A stretch of DNA of 64,000 bases from Poriferisodalis sp965198245 (GTDB taxonomy: Bacteria; Actinomycetota; Acidimicrobiia; Acidimicrobiales; Poriferisodalaceae), in NCBI RefSeq assembly GCF_965198245.1, contig NZ_OZ240249.1, forward strand, positions 1,798,001-1,862,000, written 5' to 3'. Both the position numbers and the translations under genes were made by a program. The notes below the pieces were generated by a model. It saw only the letters and a program-made list of their open reading frames with translations. It had not been told where the DNA came from and did not search any database. This document shows, one piece after another, positions 36,969 through 46,446 of this stretch. Each line of letters begins with the position of its first letter. Within the stretch, counting starts at the first letter, position 1.

Positions 36969-39900
36969 TCAGTCTCGCGGCGATTCGTCTCCGGCCGGCA
37001 GTGGGTCACGCGGCTCACGGAAGAACCCGGCGAAGGCGAGGTCGCACCCTTCGCGGACTTCATGGGCTTGTTCTTCGAAGTACGCGTCGTTGACTCCCCA
37101 CGTGTGCGCATCGCCGTGCCGCACCAACACATAGCCCTTGCCATGAGTGCGGTAGAGGCGACGTCCGCTGGCAACGACATCTTCGATCAAGGCCTTGTCG
37201 ACCCCAGACGGGATTTCCTGCCAGCCAAGGATGGAGTCGAGGTCGTTACGGGAGATGATCATCGCGCCGCCGGCCAAGCTGAGTTCGGAGCTCAGCCGTT
37301 CGGCGCCGCCTCGAAAGCGGTGGATCGTGCGGTTGCTGCGTTCCAGATAGACGTACTCGGCCGCCTTCCCGACGAGGCATGCCCGTGAGTATTCGTGGGC
37401 GAGCACGAGATCCCACACATGTTCGGAACCGTAGAAGTCATCGTCGTCGAACTTGGTGAGCAAGGTGCCCGACGAAGCCTCTACGGCCGCATTCAGCACG
37501 GCGCCGAGCGATGCGGAAGCGGGCACTGGAACGACCTTGCTGGCGATGGGCAGTTGCCGTTGAAGACCGTCAATCTCAGCATGGTCGAAGCCATCGCCAT
37601 GCAGGGCCAACACCAATTCGATGTGTGGGTAACTCTGTATCGCCACACTCTTGATGGCAGATTCGACCAGCGCTGGACGGCAGGTCGCCAGCAGAATTGA
37701 GACCAGAGGCGGCGCGGGTGCCTCGAGGTCAGCGACAGCGAACACTTGGCGGGCTCGAACTCGAAGCGAATGGTTCCGCAACGCCTCGCGTCGCATGGCC
37801 ACACTGAGCGATTCCCTCTCCTGTTCGCTTGACATTGGGATCTTGGGGTCCGTCATCAACGTGTAGAGATCGGGCCCGAGCAGTGTTCGGAGATTCGGAT
37901 CCTCGTCGATGACGTGAACTACGACGCCGCTTGCAGCGAGCGCGGCAAGCGACGCGGCTCGCCGTGGAGTGCTCTCGTGATAAAGCCCGATATCGACCAC
38001 ATGGTGAAATCGGCGGCAGGCCAAGATCTTGTCCGGATTTGTCGTCTTGCGGATTTCCAATTCTTCGGGCAGGAGCGCAACAGGACCAAGGGCCGCCGGC
38101 ATACGACGGCACTCCAAAGACCAATTCTTAGGATTCACCTGCTCGGCGTCGAAAGCGGGCACCCGTGCAGTGGGATCGAGGTCGGCAACCTTGATGATGC
38201 GTACTGAAGCGCCGTCAGCCTCGATAGGCGCGCCAGAGGTGTCGTCGATCAGTACGGCCCGTGTCGCGTGTCCAAGTTCGTCATCGACCCGACTCGAAGC
38301 CTCGAAGATCTCGCTCGCCGTTGTTCCGCGCGCCACAAGATGGGGTCCGAGGCGATAGGTCGCTGGTTGGATTCCCAAGGTTGACGGACCAAGGGATTGG
38401 CGTGTCCACCTGTGGGCCCGGCGGGTCTTCCACATGGTTCGTCTGGAGGCGCGCCTGGCCCAGCTTTGGGCGCGCAGGGTCTTCCACATGGTTCGTCGGG
38501 AGGCGCGCCTGGCCCAGCTTTGGGCGCGCAGGGTCTTCCACATGGTTCGTCGGGAGGCGCGCCTGGCCCAGCTTTGGGCGCGCAGGGTCTTCCACATGGT
38601 TCGTCGAGAGGCGCGCCTGGCCCAGCTTTGGGCGCGCAGGGTCTTCCACATGGTTCGTCGAGAGGCGCGCCTGGCCCAGCTTTGGGCGCGCAGGGTCTTC
38701 CACATCAGCCATCGTGCGGCTTGCCGGTGCTTCCAGACGATCCAACGCAATCGCCACGCAAGTGCCGCCCCGACCCAGGCTCCCACGGCGCGGGCGAAGT
38801 GTGTCGCTTCTTCACGACTCCGAATCTGGGCCGCTTGCCGCGAGAAGCGTCGGGACATGTCGCGAATCTTCTGGATTCGTTCAGCAGCGGGAGGCCGTGC
38901 GGCCTGCCTTATGGCATGTGTCCGGCGACGATCAGCCCGCGCAGCGGAATCTGCCGCCTTTGCTGCCTTCCGCTCTTCCCGTCGAGGCAGCGTCGGCGCA
39001 GACTTCCGCGCTGGTCGCGCAGGTCGCGCAGGCCGCTCGGCACCCTCAGGCGGAGGCGGCTGACTCTTCGGTTGATTCTTCGGTGCCTCGCACGAGGCAC
39101 CCGTCACAACTTGCTCCAGCGGCTTTCCTGTGCGCACGACCCGATGCACAAAGCGAGCTCGAGTGAGCGAGATCCTGTTGCCATCCGCCAAGTCCAGCGA
39201 GGTCTGCGCGGTTGATTTGAGCGTTCGACTCAGCCGCGCCAGGTCGTCCTTGGCCAATTCTGCGCCTGCAGGCACCGTGATATGGAACGCCGCTGCCGGC
39301 AGTTCCTCGGCTGCCGCGCCATCAGGCCCGAACTGCACGCGCGCATCTCCGCCGAGGAGCCGCCGGAGGCGCTCATACTCCGGGTCGTTGCCGGCGCGGC
39401 TGTGCGGAGACTCGTTGATCCAGACAACAAGGTCGTGCAGGGTGCTGCCCAGAATGCGCTCGACCGTGTCGAGCAGTGTCTCGGGATCAGCGCTGCCGGG
39501 AGTCACGGTCACCACGTACTGCGGCACCGAGAAGCTTCGGCCCGGCTTCGCCTGCCTGAAGCCGTGGTGCGCGATGAGCTGAGAGATCTTGGCCCGTTGG
39601 AGCTCGAGGCTGGCCTTCTCGTTGCTGCTCGGCGCCGCCCCCGGCCCTTGATGCCAGCACATCGCGCTGCGCGCCGGGACGAGTACGCCGCCGCGTGTAA
39701 AGGCTCGGTATCCGAATTCAGTGTCCTCGCAACCCCACTGGGTGAACGATTCGTCGTAGCCGCCCACAAGTTCGAAAAATGATCGGGAAACACCAAGATT
39801 CCCACCAGTTACGACACGAAAAAGATCGTCGGCGTCGGAGGTGAGCTCATTGGTACGCACCATGTGGAACTCGATCCATTCCGGTCTGTCGACTGCGCGG

Positions 39901-40415
39901 CCTTCGAACAGGTCGGACAGCGACCCGATTCGATTCCTGACGGCGTCTGCGTCGATGCCTGCAACGTCGACATGGGCCCGAAAACCGAGCGTCAGGACGT
40001 CGCTTGCGGCGTGATGCCAGCGGGCGTGCCCAGCCATCCAGCCGGCTTCGGGCATCATGTCGCAGTCCAGGAACGCGATGATGTCGTTCGAAGCGGCTTG
40101 GACCCCGGTGTTCCGGGCCCTCGCGAGGCCGAAACCCAAATCCTCTTGGTGCACGACTCGGATTTCGAACGGGCAATGTGACGGTGTCTCCAGCGGTACC
40201 CGTGAACCGTCGTCGACGACTACTACCTCGAAGAGGTCGCGTGGGTACGTCTGCCTCTCGAGGGCAGCAAGAGTCAGTTCGAGAGCCTCGGGTGCCTCGA
40301 AGTAGGTAATCACAACGCTGACCGAGCGCTCTGGCACGAAATGCTCCGCTGGAGCCGCGGGAAGCGAGCGCCAGTCGTTGCCCCGGATATCGGCAGGAGG
40401 TATGGGCTGGCTCAC
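36969..40415 (-). CDS. multidomain glycosyltransferase with an internal 18-residue tandem repeat
   Basis: A 1,148-residue protein. Residues about 30-280 are a GT2 domain (VSVVITYFEAPEALE, VVDDGS, FLDCDMMPEAGW, and the galactosyltransferase-like GGYDESFTQWGCEDTEFGYR). Residues about 440-570 are very Arg/Lys/Ala-rich. Residues 574-664 hold five copies of TLRAQSWARRASRRTMWK. A region of about 200 residues follows whose end (AMRREALRNHSLRVRARQVF) recalls CgeB/GT1-type proteins. Residues about 900-1148 are a second GT2-like domain (PLVSILLATCRPALVESAIK, TKFDDDDFYG). No signal peptide is visible. The ATG overlaps the stop of the upstream GT39-like gene. It probably builds or decorates a surface glycan; acceptor unknown. 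Confidence 0.85.
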   Translation of the reverse strand: MSQPIPPADIRGNDWRSLPAAPAEHFVPERSVSVVITYFEAPEALELTLAALERQTYPRDLFEVVVVDDGSRVPLETPSHCPFEIRVVHQEDLGFGLARARNTGVQAASNDIIAFLDCDMMPEAGWMAGHARWHHAASDVLTLGFRAHVDVAGIDADAVRNRIGSLSDLFEGRAVDRPEWIEFHMVRTNELTSDADDLFRVVTGGNLGVSRSFFELVGGYDESFTQWGCEDTEFGYRAFTRGGVLVPARSAMCWHQGPGAAPSSNEKASLELQRAKISQLIAHHGFRQAKPGRSFSVPQYVVTVTPGSADPETLLDTVERILGSTLHDLVVWINESPHSRAGNDPEYERLRRLLGGDARVQFGPDGAAAEELPAAAFHITVPAGAELAKDDLARLSRTLKSTAQTSLDLADGNRISLTRARFVHRVVRTGKPLEQVVTGASCEAPKNQPKSQPPPPEGAERPARPARPARKSAPTLPRREERKAAKAADSAARADRRRTHAIRQAARPPAAERIQKIRDMSRRFSRQAAQIRSREEATHFARAVGAWVGAALAWRLRWIVWKHRQAARWLMWKTLRAQSWARRASRRTMWKTLRAQSWARRASRRTMWKTLRAQSWARRASRRTMWKTLRAQSWARRASRRTMWKTLRAQSWARRASRRTMWKTRRAHRWTRQSLGPSTLGIQPATYRLGPHLVARGTTASEIFEASSRVDDELGHATRAVLIDDTSGAPIEADGASVRIIKVADLDPTARVPAFDAEQVNPKNWSLECRRMPAALGPVALLPEELEIRKTTNPDKILACRRFHHVVDIGLYHESTPRRAASLAALAASGVVVHVIDEDPNLRTLLGPDLYTLMTDPKIPMSSEQERESLSVAMRREALRNHSLRVRARQVFAVADLEAPAPPLVSILLATCRPALVESAIKSVAIQSYPHIELVLALHGDGFDHAEIDGLQRQLPIASKVVPVPASASLGAVLNAAVEASSGTLLTKFDDDDFYGSEHVWDLVLAHEYSRACLVGKAAEYVYLERSNRTIHRFRGGAERLSSELSLAGGAMIISRNDLDSILGWQEIPSGVDKALIEDVVASGRRLYRTHGKGYVLVRHGDAHTWGVNDAYFEEQAHEVREGCDLAFAGFFREPRDPLPAGDESPRD
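38425..38706. repeat. 54-bp tandem repeat inside the glycosyltransferase gene
   Basis: Five units of 54 bp (38425-38478, 38479-38532, 38533-38586, 38587-38640, 38641-38694) and 12 bases of a sixth. They differ at one or two positions only, near GTTCGTCGGGAGG, so the expansion is recent. Since 54 is divisible by three, copy-number changes keep the frame. Confidence 0.97.
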
Positions 40416-42004
40416 TCGACCAACTCCTCGGCAGTGATCAGCGTGTAGGACTCGCCAATCGCCAGCGCATTTGCCATTGCAGCCTCGGGGACGAATTCGG
40501 GAATGCGATCATTGCGGAGGAGCACTAAGTCCGATGCGATGACGTCGTCGAGCTTGCTCTCATCCAGCGACCACACGGGCAAATCAAGATAGTAGGAGGC
40601 CCACCGGGCTGTCGACAGGCCCGACGTGATCCAAATGAGTTCAGCTTCAGCGACCTCAGGCGCCGTCGCCGTGGCTCGCTCCAGAACCGCTCCGGCGTCG
40701 GCCGGATCGGTCAGGTAGAAGTCCCTTGTCGGTCCTGTTACGACGAAGGCCAGGGTGATCGCCGGGACCACTGCAGCGGCAAGGCCGAGCGGCCAGCGCA
40801 GCTTTGCGGCTGGGCCCTTCAGGGCACGCCGGACCCAGTCGGCAAGCGCAGCCACTCCGATGACAGTCGGAGCAAGCCAAGGGAAATTCCAGAGACGATG
40901 GATCCAAGCGCCCTGCTGGAAGACAAATGTCAGCGAAGCTGCGACAGCAAGGGTGACGAGCGCCGGGCCACGGGTGCGACGGTCGACGAACGCAGCCACG
41001 AGCGCTGGTAGCAACAGCAGCCTCAACCACCACGAGGTCATGAGTTCGTGGCTCGCGAAACGCCACTGGCGTGACAGGAACTCCCCGAAGCTGAAGTTTC
41101 TCTGCTCGATCGCTGTCGAGACATCGGTTCCGGTGCGGAACGCGATCCGTTCGCTGAGTTCGGAGATGTCGGTGGCGTTGAGCAACCACGCTGCCGTCAG
41201 CAACCCACCTGCGACCGCGCCGGCGAAGATCGCGACAAGTGAGGGCGACCAACCGAGGCGCGCCAACTGACCGAGGCTGCGAGGTGGGGTCGAGCCTGGG
41301 TTCTCGCCCTGTCGCCGTCGCTGGATGGTTCCGATAAACAGCCAAGGCACCAGAAGGCCGAGCGAGGCGATGGCAATCCACGAGTGCAACGCAGTGAACG
41401 CCGCGAGCGCGGCGGCTCCGGCTAACGCCCAGCGCGGCGGTCGCTCGATCTGACGCAATTTCGCGACCGTGGCGGTCAGGGCCAAGAGCAACGAGAAGCT
41501 GATGCCGTGACGTGCAAAGACGTAGAAAAAGCCCGTGCTCGACATGACCAACACAGCGAGCAACGTCGGTCCCCAACTCATTCCGACCACGCGCAGCACA
41601 GCGGCCATGAGAGCGACCGTCGCTGCGCCTATCAGGAAGTCGGTGATACGCAGGGCTGGAAGATTGTCGCCGAAGACTCCGATGGAGGCGATCGTGATGA
41701 ACAGTCGCAGCGGTGGGTGATGCGCATAGGTGACTGAGGCGGGGGGCGGATCCGTGCGAGGTGGGATTTCGAATTCGGCGCGGATGTATGGATCCATCAC
41801 TGCGCCGAACCGGGACTCCACCGGTCCCAACTCCCAGTAGTTCCGTGCTTGGAGTCCTGCACGGCCGAAGATGCGACCATCGTCGCTGTTGCCGAGCGGC
41901 AGATCGAGATCGGGCGCCCACACAGCGAACACCCCGACGCAGATGACGGCCACCACAGTCCAACCAGAGAGAAGGTGTGTCACGCGCCGTTGGGATGTCG
42001 TCAT
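40412..42004 (-). CDS. GT39-like polytopic glycosyltransferase (ArnT/PMT family)
   Basis: A 530-residue membrane protein with about ten predicted membrane segments. The first outside loop has NSDDGRIFGRAG, the place of the catalytic Asp pair in lipid-linked sugar transferases, and YAHHPPLRLF fits the HPP motif of the ArnT/GT39 group. It would transfer a sugar from a polyprenyl-phosphate donor at the outer face of the membrane. The ATG at 42004 is preceded by GGAGAGG; the frame is open further upstream but that part overlaps the divergent sugar transferase gene. It overlaps the next gene by ATGA. Confidence 0.82.
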   Translation of the reverse strand: MTTSQRRVTHLLSGWTVVAVICVGVFAVWAPDLDLPLGNSDDGRIFGRAGLQARNYWELGPVESRFGAVMDPYIRAEFEIPPRTDPPPASVTYAHHPPLRLFITIASIGVFGDNLPALRITDFLIGAATVALMAAVLRVVGMSWGPTLLAVLVMSSTGFFYVFARHGISFSLLLALTATVAKLRQIERPPRWALAGAAALAAFTALHSWIAIASLGLLVPWLFIGTIQRRRQGENPGSTPPRSLGQLARLGWSPSLVAIFAGAVAGGLLTAAWLLNATDISELSERIAFRTGTDVSTAIEQRNFSFGEFLSRQWRFASHELMTSWWLRLLLLPALVAAFVDRRTRGPALVTLAVAASLTFVFQQGAWIHRLWNFPWLAPTVIGVAALADWVRRALKGPAAKLRWPLGLAAAVVPAITLAFVVTGPTRDFYLTDPADAGAVLERATATAPEVAEAELIWITSGLSTARWASYYLDLPVWSLDESKLDDVIASDLVLLRNDRIPEFVPEAAMANALAIGESYTLITAEELVE

Positions 42005-42131
42005 CGTTGGCCTCTCCATCCGCATTGGTTGGGCCAGGAGAACGCGACCGAGAGGACCGCAGACTGTGACGCACCGAGCGGTCGAGGGAGCGCAGCGTAG
42101 CCTTGCTGTCGCATTGGCCAACGGGAGGCGT

Positions 42132-43637
42132 ATGCCCATCGGCCCCATTTCCGAGACCGTTGAAGTCGGCGGGAGCGATAGTTTGCGGACTGCACCTTCG
42201 CCGGCCGACAGGGTGCGCGACGGTAGAGCGAGCGATGGGTTGTTTCGCGTGAAGGTCCAGTCCCGCACCCAGCCACGCGTCGCGGCCAATCATGCACACG
42301 AGATGACGCTGGCTGCGCCGCCGGAATGGCATCGATCGAGCCGTCAGGGATTCCGGTTCCTCTACGTCGTCGATGCGGTGACGCTGTTCGGCCTGATGGT
42401 GGCCATCACCGTTGTGCGATTCGGCCTGGACTGGCCGACCTATCCGCGGACCCACTACCTGATCGGCTTTGCCGTCGCCACCGCCCTGCACATGACCGTC
42501 TACTACTTCGGCGGTCTGTACGAGTTCGAGCAACGGCTCGGACATCGGCCCTGGCTTCCGCGAGCCATGCTGCTGACGTTCATGGCGGTGGGCGGCGACG
42601 CCACGGTCACCTTGTTGACGGGTCGCTACCTCATGCCACGGGGAAACCTGGTGGTGTTGGCGGTAGCCGGTGCCGTGCTGATCTCGTTCAATCGCTGGGG
42701 GGCCCGGCGCGTCCGTCAGCTGCGCACCGGCAAGCCTCGGATGCTGCTGATGGGCACCCCGGCCGATATCGACTCAGCTCGCGAGCATCTTGCCGACGCT
42801 GAGGCCGACGCCGTGGTCGTCGGCAGCCTGACCGACCCCACCCTGATCCTCCCCGAAGCAGATCGCCTGCTTGCCACCGAACTGCTGCTGTTGTCCGGAC
42901 AGCCTCTCGACGCCATCTATCCCGCGCCGCTCGATGAACTGGAACTGCGCAACATCAGTGTCTTTCGCCGCATCACACCAGCTGACACGCTGCTGGGACT
43001 ACAGCGCAGCCGACAGATCGGGGGCATGCCGTTTGTGGCGCTGCGGGAGCATGCATTGCCGATGTGCCGCCTGCGCTTCAAGCGACTGCTCGATCTCGCG
43101 TACCTGCTGCTCCTCGCCCCATTCACTCTGCCGCTCACCGCAGCAGTCGCCTTGTACGTGAGAATCGGTGGTGGTCGAGGTGTGCTGTATCGGCAGGAGC
43201 GAGTGGGCCGTGGAGGAGCGCCGTTCGTACTGCTCAAGTTCCGCACTATGACGCGTGACGCGGAGAGCAATGGGCCTGTGCTCGCTGCCTCGAACGACCC
43301 ACGGGTCATGAGAGGTATGGGTTGGCTGCGCCGCACCCGGCTCGACGAGCTGCCGCAGCTGTGGAACGTGCTGGTCGGCACGATGTCGTTGGTGGGGCCC
43401 CGACCCGAGCGGCCCCAATTCGTCGCCCGGCTGGAACGCGAGATTGCCGGTTACGGCCGACGTCACGACGTGCCGCCCGGTATCACGGGGCTCGCACAGA
43501 CGCAGGGCCACTACCAAACCGATCCGGGCTACAAGCTCGGTCACGACCTGCAGTACGTCGTCAACTGGTCGCCGGTACTCGACTGGGAGATCATGGCGAA
43601 GAGCCTCGTCGTTATGGCTCGCCGCAACGCCCGGTGA
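42132..43637 (+). CDS. exopolysaccharide-initiating polyprenyl glycosylphosphotransferase
   Basis: About 501 residues, WcaJ/RfbP type. The N-terminal part has four or five membrane segments (FLYVVDAVTLFGLMVAITVV onward) and a middle CoA-binding-like domain. The C-terminal bacterial sugar transferase domain has KRLLDLAYLLLLAPFTLPL, LYRQERVGRGGAPFVLLKFR and RLDELPQLWNVLVGTMSLVG followed by PRPERP. It transfers a sugar phosphate from a UDP-sugar to undecaprenyl phosphate, the first step of a repeat unit. The ATG at 42132 has GGGAGG only 3 nt upstream; an ATG at 42303 gives a complete 444-residue protein and is the main alternative. Confidence 0.87.
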   Translation: MPIGPISETVEVGGSDSLRTAPSPADRVRDGRASDGLFRVKVQSRTQPRVAANHAHEMTLAAPPEWHRSSRQGFRFLYVVDAVTLFGLMVAITVVRFGLDWPTYPRTHYLIGFAVATALHMTVYYFGGLYEFEQRLGHRPWLPRAMLLTFMAVGGDATVTLLTGRYLMPRGNLVVLAVAGAVLISFNRWGARRVRQLRTGKPRMLLMGTPADIDSAREHLADAEADAVVVGSLTDPTLILPEADRLLATELLLLSGQPLDAIYPAPLDELELRNISVFRRITPADTLLGLQRSRQIGGMPFVALREHALPMCRLRFKRLLDLAYLLLLAPFTLPLTAAVALYVRIGGGRGVLYRQERVGRGGAPFVLLKFRTMTRDAESNGPVLAASNDPRVMRGMGWLRRTRLDELPQLWNVLVGTMSLVGPRPERPQFVARLEREIAGYGRRHDVPPGITGLAQTQGHYQTDPGYKLGHDLQYVVNWSPVLDWEIMAKSLVVMARRNAR

Positions 43638-44665
43638 GCGACGCACAGACGGACAACGGGCGGCACGTCTCTGTGGTGATTCCGGCGCGCAACTGTGCGT
43701 GCGATCTGCCCGAATGTCTCGATGCGGTGAGCGCGCAGACCTTTGGCGGGCCGCTGGAAGTCATCGTGGCCGTGGCGCCGAGCAGTGACGGGACCGATCG
43801 TGTTGCTTCAGAGGCCAGTTGCAAGTGGCCGCTGCAGATTGTCGAGAACCATGCTGGCACGACGTCGTCGGGTCTCAACCTCGCGATCGGCGCTGCTGCC
43901 GGCGACGTCATCGTGCGGGTTGACGCGCAGGCCAGGCTGCCCCCTGACTACGTGGAGCGGGCGGTTGTGACCTTGGCGCGCACCGGCGCAGCGAATGTCG
44001 GCGGTGTGCAGCGACCGGTCGGGCAGCGTGGTTTGAGTCGGGTCATCGCGGCAACCGTGTCCTCGCGGTTCGGCGGGGGTCCGGCCGCATTCCGGCACGG
44101 CAGTCACGAGGGGCCAGCCGACACCGTGTACCTGGGTGTGTTCGACCCTGCCGTGCTTGCGTCCGTGGGCGGTTTCGATGAGTCGTTGGAACGAAATCAG
44201 GACTACGAGCTGAACTGGCGCCTGCGCGAACAGGGGCATGTGGTGTGGCTCGACCCCAGCCTGGTCGTGGACTACCAGCCTCGAACCAGCTGGGCGGGAC
44301 TGGTACGCCAGTACTACGACTACGGCGTTTGGAAGCGGGTGGTGATCAGTCGCCACCCGCGCTCGACGCAGCCGCGGCAGCTTGCGGCGCCGGCGCTCGT
44401 AGTCGGCCTCGTGCTCTCAGCGCTCGAACTGGTGCGGGGCCGTTTGCGTGGGGGGATTCTGCCCGGCGCATACCTGAGCGCCTGCGCGCTGGCCGCAGCA
44501 CGCCTTGGCCCCCGCCTTCCCGCGCTCGCAGATCGCCTTCGCGGGGCCGCAGCGTTCGCCGTCATGCACCTGTCGTGGGGAGCGGGGTTTCTCGTGGGGC
44601 GCCGCAGCAGGGCGCGGTCCTCGCCTACCGAATCGACTGGCCCGCAAGACGCGCCGGGGACCTGA
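43634..44665 (+). CDS. GT2 glycosyltransferase, ExoA-like
   Basis: A 343-residue GT2 enzyme. It has VSVVIPARNCACDLPECLD, VRVDAQARLPPDYVERAV (the place of the DxD site) and GGFDESLERNQDYELNWRLR, a pattern seen in ExoA of succinoglycan synthesis. Three hydrophobic segments near the C-terminus (about 245-325) would hold it in the membrane. The GTG start overlaps the stop of the initiating transferase, so it probably adds the second sugar. Confidence 0.87.
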   Translation: MSDAQTDNGRHVSVVIPARNCACDLPECLDAVSAQTFGGPLEVIVAVAPSSDGTDRVASEASCKWPLQIVENHAGTTSSGLNLAIGAAAGDVIVRVDAQARLPPDYVERAVVTLARTGAANVGGVQRPVGQRGLSRVIAATVSSRFGGGPAAFRHGSHEGPADTVYLGVFDPAVLASVGGFDESLERNQDYELNWRLREQGHVVWLDPSLVVDYQPRTSWAGLVRQYYDYGVWKRVVISRHPRSTQPRQLAAPALVVGLVLSALELVRGRLRGGILPGAYLSACALAAARLGPRLPALADRLRGAAAFAVMHLSWGAGFLVGRRSRARSSPTESTGPQDAPGT

Positions 44666-44713
44666 CCCCGCAAGGAGATCGGCCAGCCCCGGCTCCCGAT
44701 TGGCGGCACTCAC

Positions 44714-44719
44714 TACGCT
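44714..44719 (+). promoter_or_regulatory. -10-like hexamer of the amidohydrolase gene
   Basis: TACGCT lies 7 nt upstream of the ATG at 44727, without a Shine-Dalgarno sequence. Confidence 0.5.
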
Positions 44720-44726
44720 CGGGACC

Positions 44727-46442
44727 ATGGCTGAGGTCGTGATCCGTAACGGGACTGTGGTGGACGGGAGCGGCGGCCCACCGCGAACGGCGGACGTGGC
44801 CATCGACGGGGGCACGATCGTCGAGGTGGGCGAGGTGGCCGCCCGGGGTCAACGCGAGATCGATGCCGACGGGCAACTCGTGCTCCCGGGCTGGGTGGAC
44901 ATTCACACGCACTACGACGGCCAGGCCACCTGGGATCCAGAGATGACGCCGTCGTCGTGGCACGGAGTGACCACGGCGATCTTTGGCAATTGTGGCGTCG
45001 GGTTTGCCCCGGTCCGGCCGGGCACCGAGGACTACCTCATCAACCTGATGGAAGGTGTCGAGGACATTCCTGGAACCGTCCTCGCCGACGGCATCGACTT
45101 CTGCTGGACCAGCTATCCGGAGTACCTCGACGCTCTCGAAGGGACACCTCGGGTCATGGACATCGGCAGCCAGCTGCCGCACGGGGCGCTGCGGTTCTTC
45201 GTGATGGGAGATCGAGGTGCCGACCATGCCGAAGTGCCGACCGCCGATGAGCTGGACCGGATCACCACGCTCGTCACCGAGGCCTTGGAGGCGGGAGCGC
45301 TCGGTTTCACCACCAGCCGTACCACCAAGCACAAGGCCGCGGACGGTCGCCTGACGCCGTCCCTGTCGGCGGGCGATCCCGAACTGGCGGCCGTCGCCCG
45401 TGCGATGCGACACGCGGATGCTGGGGTGCTGCAGGTTAACTCCGACTTCGGACCCGGCGAGTTCGCGACGCTGCGGGCTGCGGCGGAGCTCTCGGGACGC
45501 CCGCTGTCGGTCCTGTTGTTGCAGGTGGACAATTCGCCCGAGTTGTGGCGCGAGACGCTGGCGGACATCCATGCTGCCAACGCCGACGGCATCGCCGCCA
45601 ACGGACAGGTGGGCTGCCGGCCGATCAGCGTGCTGCTTGGACTGGATGTGTCGGTGAATCCCTTCGGAAACCACCCGGCCTATCGAGAGATTGCCCACCT
45701 GCCGACGCCCGAGCGAGCAGCCCGTATGCGCAACAACGAGGCCCTGCGGCGCGCGCTCGTCTCGGAGCGGCCGGTCGACGGATTCAGCAAGTGGATGGAT
45801 TACGCCCTCACACGCGCCTTCGAGCTCGGTGAGGTGCCCGACTATGAACCCGACCCACGTGCTTCGGTAGCCGCCCGCGCGGCGGATCTTGGCATGAGTC
45901 CATGGGAGCTGGCTCTGGATCTGTTGTCCGACGGCGACGGCGACGCCCTCTTGCTGTACCCCTTCGAGAACTACACCGGCGGAAGCCTCGAAGTGATCCG
46001 CGAGATGCTGGCGGACCCTTACACGATCTGCGGGATCGGCGATGCGGGAGCGCATGTTGGCACGATCTGCGACGCGTCCTATCCCACGTACCTGCTGACC
46101 CACTGGGCTCGGGATCGCACCCGTGGCGAGGGGCTGCCCTTGGAGTACCTGGTGCACAAGCAGACCCGGGCCAACGCGCTGGCTTATGGGCTGGCCGACC
46201 GCGGCCTGCTGGCGCCGGGGTGCCGCGCCGATCTCAACATTGTCGACTTCGACGCACTCGGTTTGGAACCGCCGCAACTGGTGTACGACCTGCCGAGCGG
46301 CGGCAAGCGCCTGATCCAGCGGTCGACGGGTTACCGGCACACGTTCGTGGCAGGAACCGAGGTGTCGACCGACGGCGAGTTCACCGGTGACCGTCCCGGC
46401 CGGCTCGTGCGTGGTGCCCAAGCAGACCCTGCGAACAGTTGA
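44727..46442 (+). CDS. N-acyl-D-amino-acid deacylase family amidohydrolase
   Basis: A 571-residue metal-dependent amidohydrolase of the D-aminoacylase group. The metal-binding HTH is in GWVDIHTHYDGQ, the bridging-Cys region is GNCGVGFAP, and GDAGAHVGTICDAS holds the late catalytic Asp. DAN relatives hydrolyse N-acyl-D-amino acids or N-acyl-D-glutamate. Length is at the upper end of the family. The ATG is 7 nt after a TACGCT hexamer, so the transcript is probably leaderless. It is followed by a CoA transferase gene, an unusual partner that suggests use of the freed acyl group. Confidence 0.87.
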   Translation: MAEVVIRNGTVVDGSGGPPRTADVAIDGGTIVEVGEVAARGQREIDADGQLVLPGWVDIHTHYDGQATWDPEMTPSSWHGVTTAIFGNCGVGFAPVRPGTEDYLINLMEGVEDIPGTVLADGIDFCWTSYPEYLDALEGTPRVMDIGSQLPHGALRFFVMGDRGADHAEVPTADELDRITTLVTEALEAGALGFTTSRTTKHKAADGRLTPSLSAGDPELAAVARAMRHADAGVLQVNSDFGPGEFATLRAAAELSGRPLSVLLLQVDNSPELWRETLADIHAANADGIAANGQVGCRPISVLLGLDVSVNPFGNHPAYREIAHLPTPERAARMRNNEALRRALVSERPVDGFSKWMDYALTRAFELGEVPDYEPDPRASVAARAADLGMSPWELALDLLSDGDGDALLLYPFENYTGGSLEVIREMLADPYTICGIGDAGAHVGTICDASYPTYLLTHWARDRTRGEGLPLEYLVHKQTRANALAYGLADRGLLAPGCRADLNIVDFDALGLEPPQLVYDLPSGGKRLIQRSTGYRHTFVAGTEVSTDGEFTGDRPGRLVRGAQADPANS

Positions 46443-46446
46443 GGCT

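Noticed and set aside
38425..38706. Possible CRISPR array
   Set aside because: Units are contiguous without spacers, are 54 bp and lie inside a coding sequence.
38261..39215. Several plus-strand open frames opposite the 54-bp repeats
   Set aside because: The 54-bp unit lacks stops in several frames, so shadows extend freely. Only the minus-strand frame joins recognisable glycosyltransferase domains.
42005..42289. Upstream extension of the GT39-like protein to an ATG at 42289
   Set aside because: The extension overlaps the opposite sugar transferase gene and has no membrane or family pattern, while the ATG at 42004 has GGAGAGG before it.
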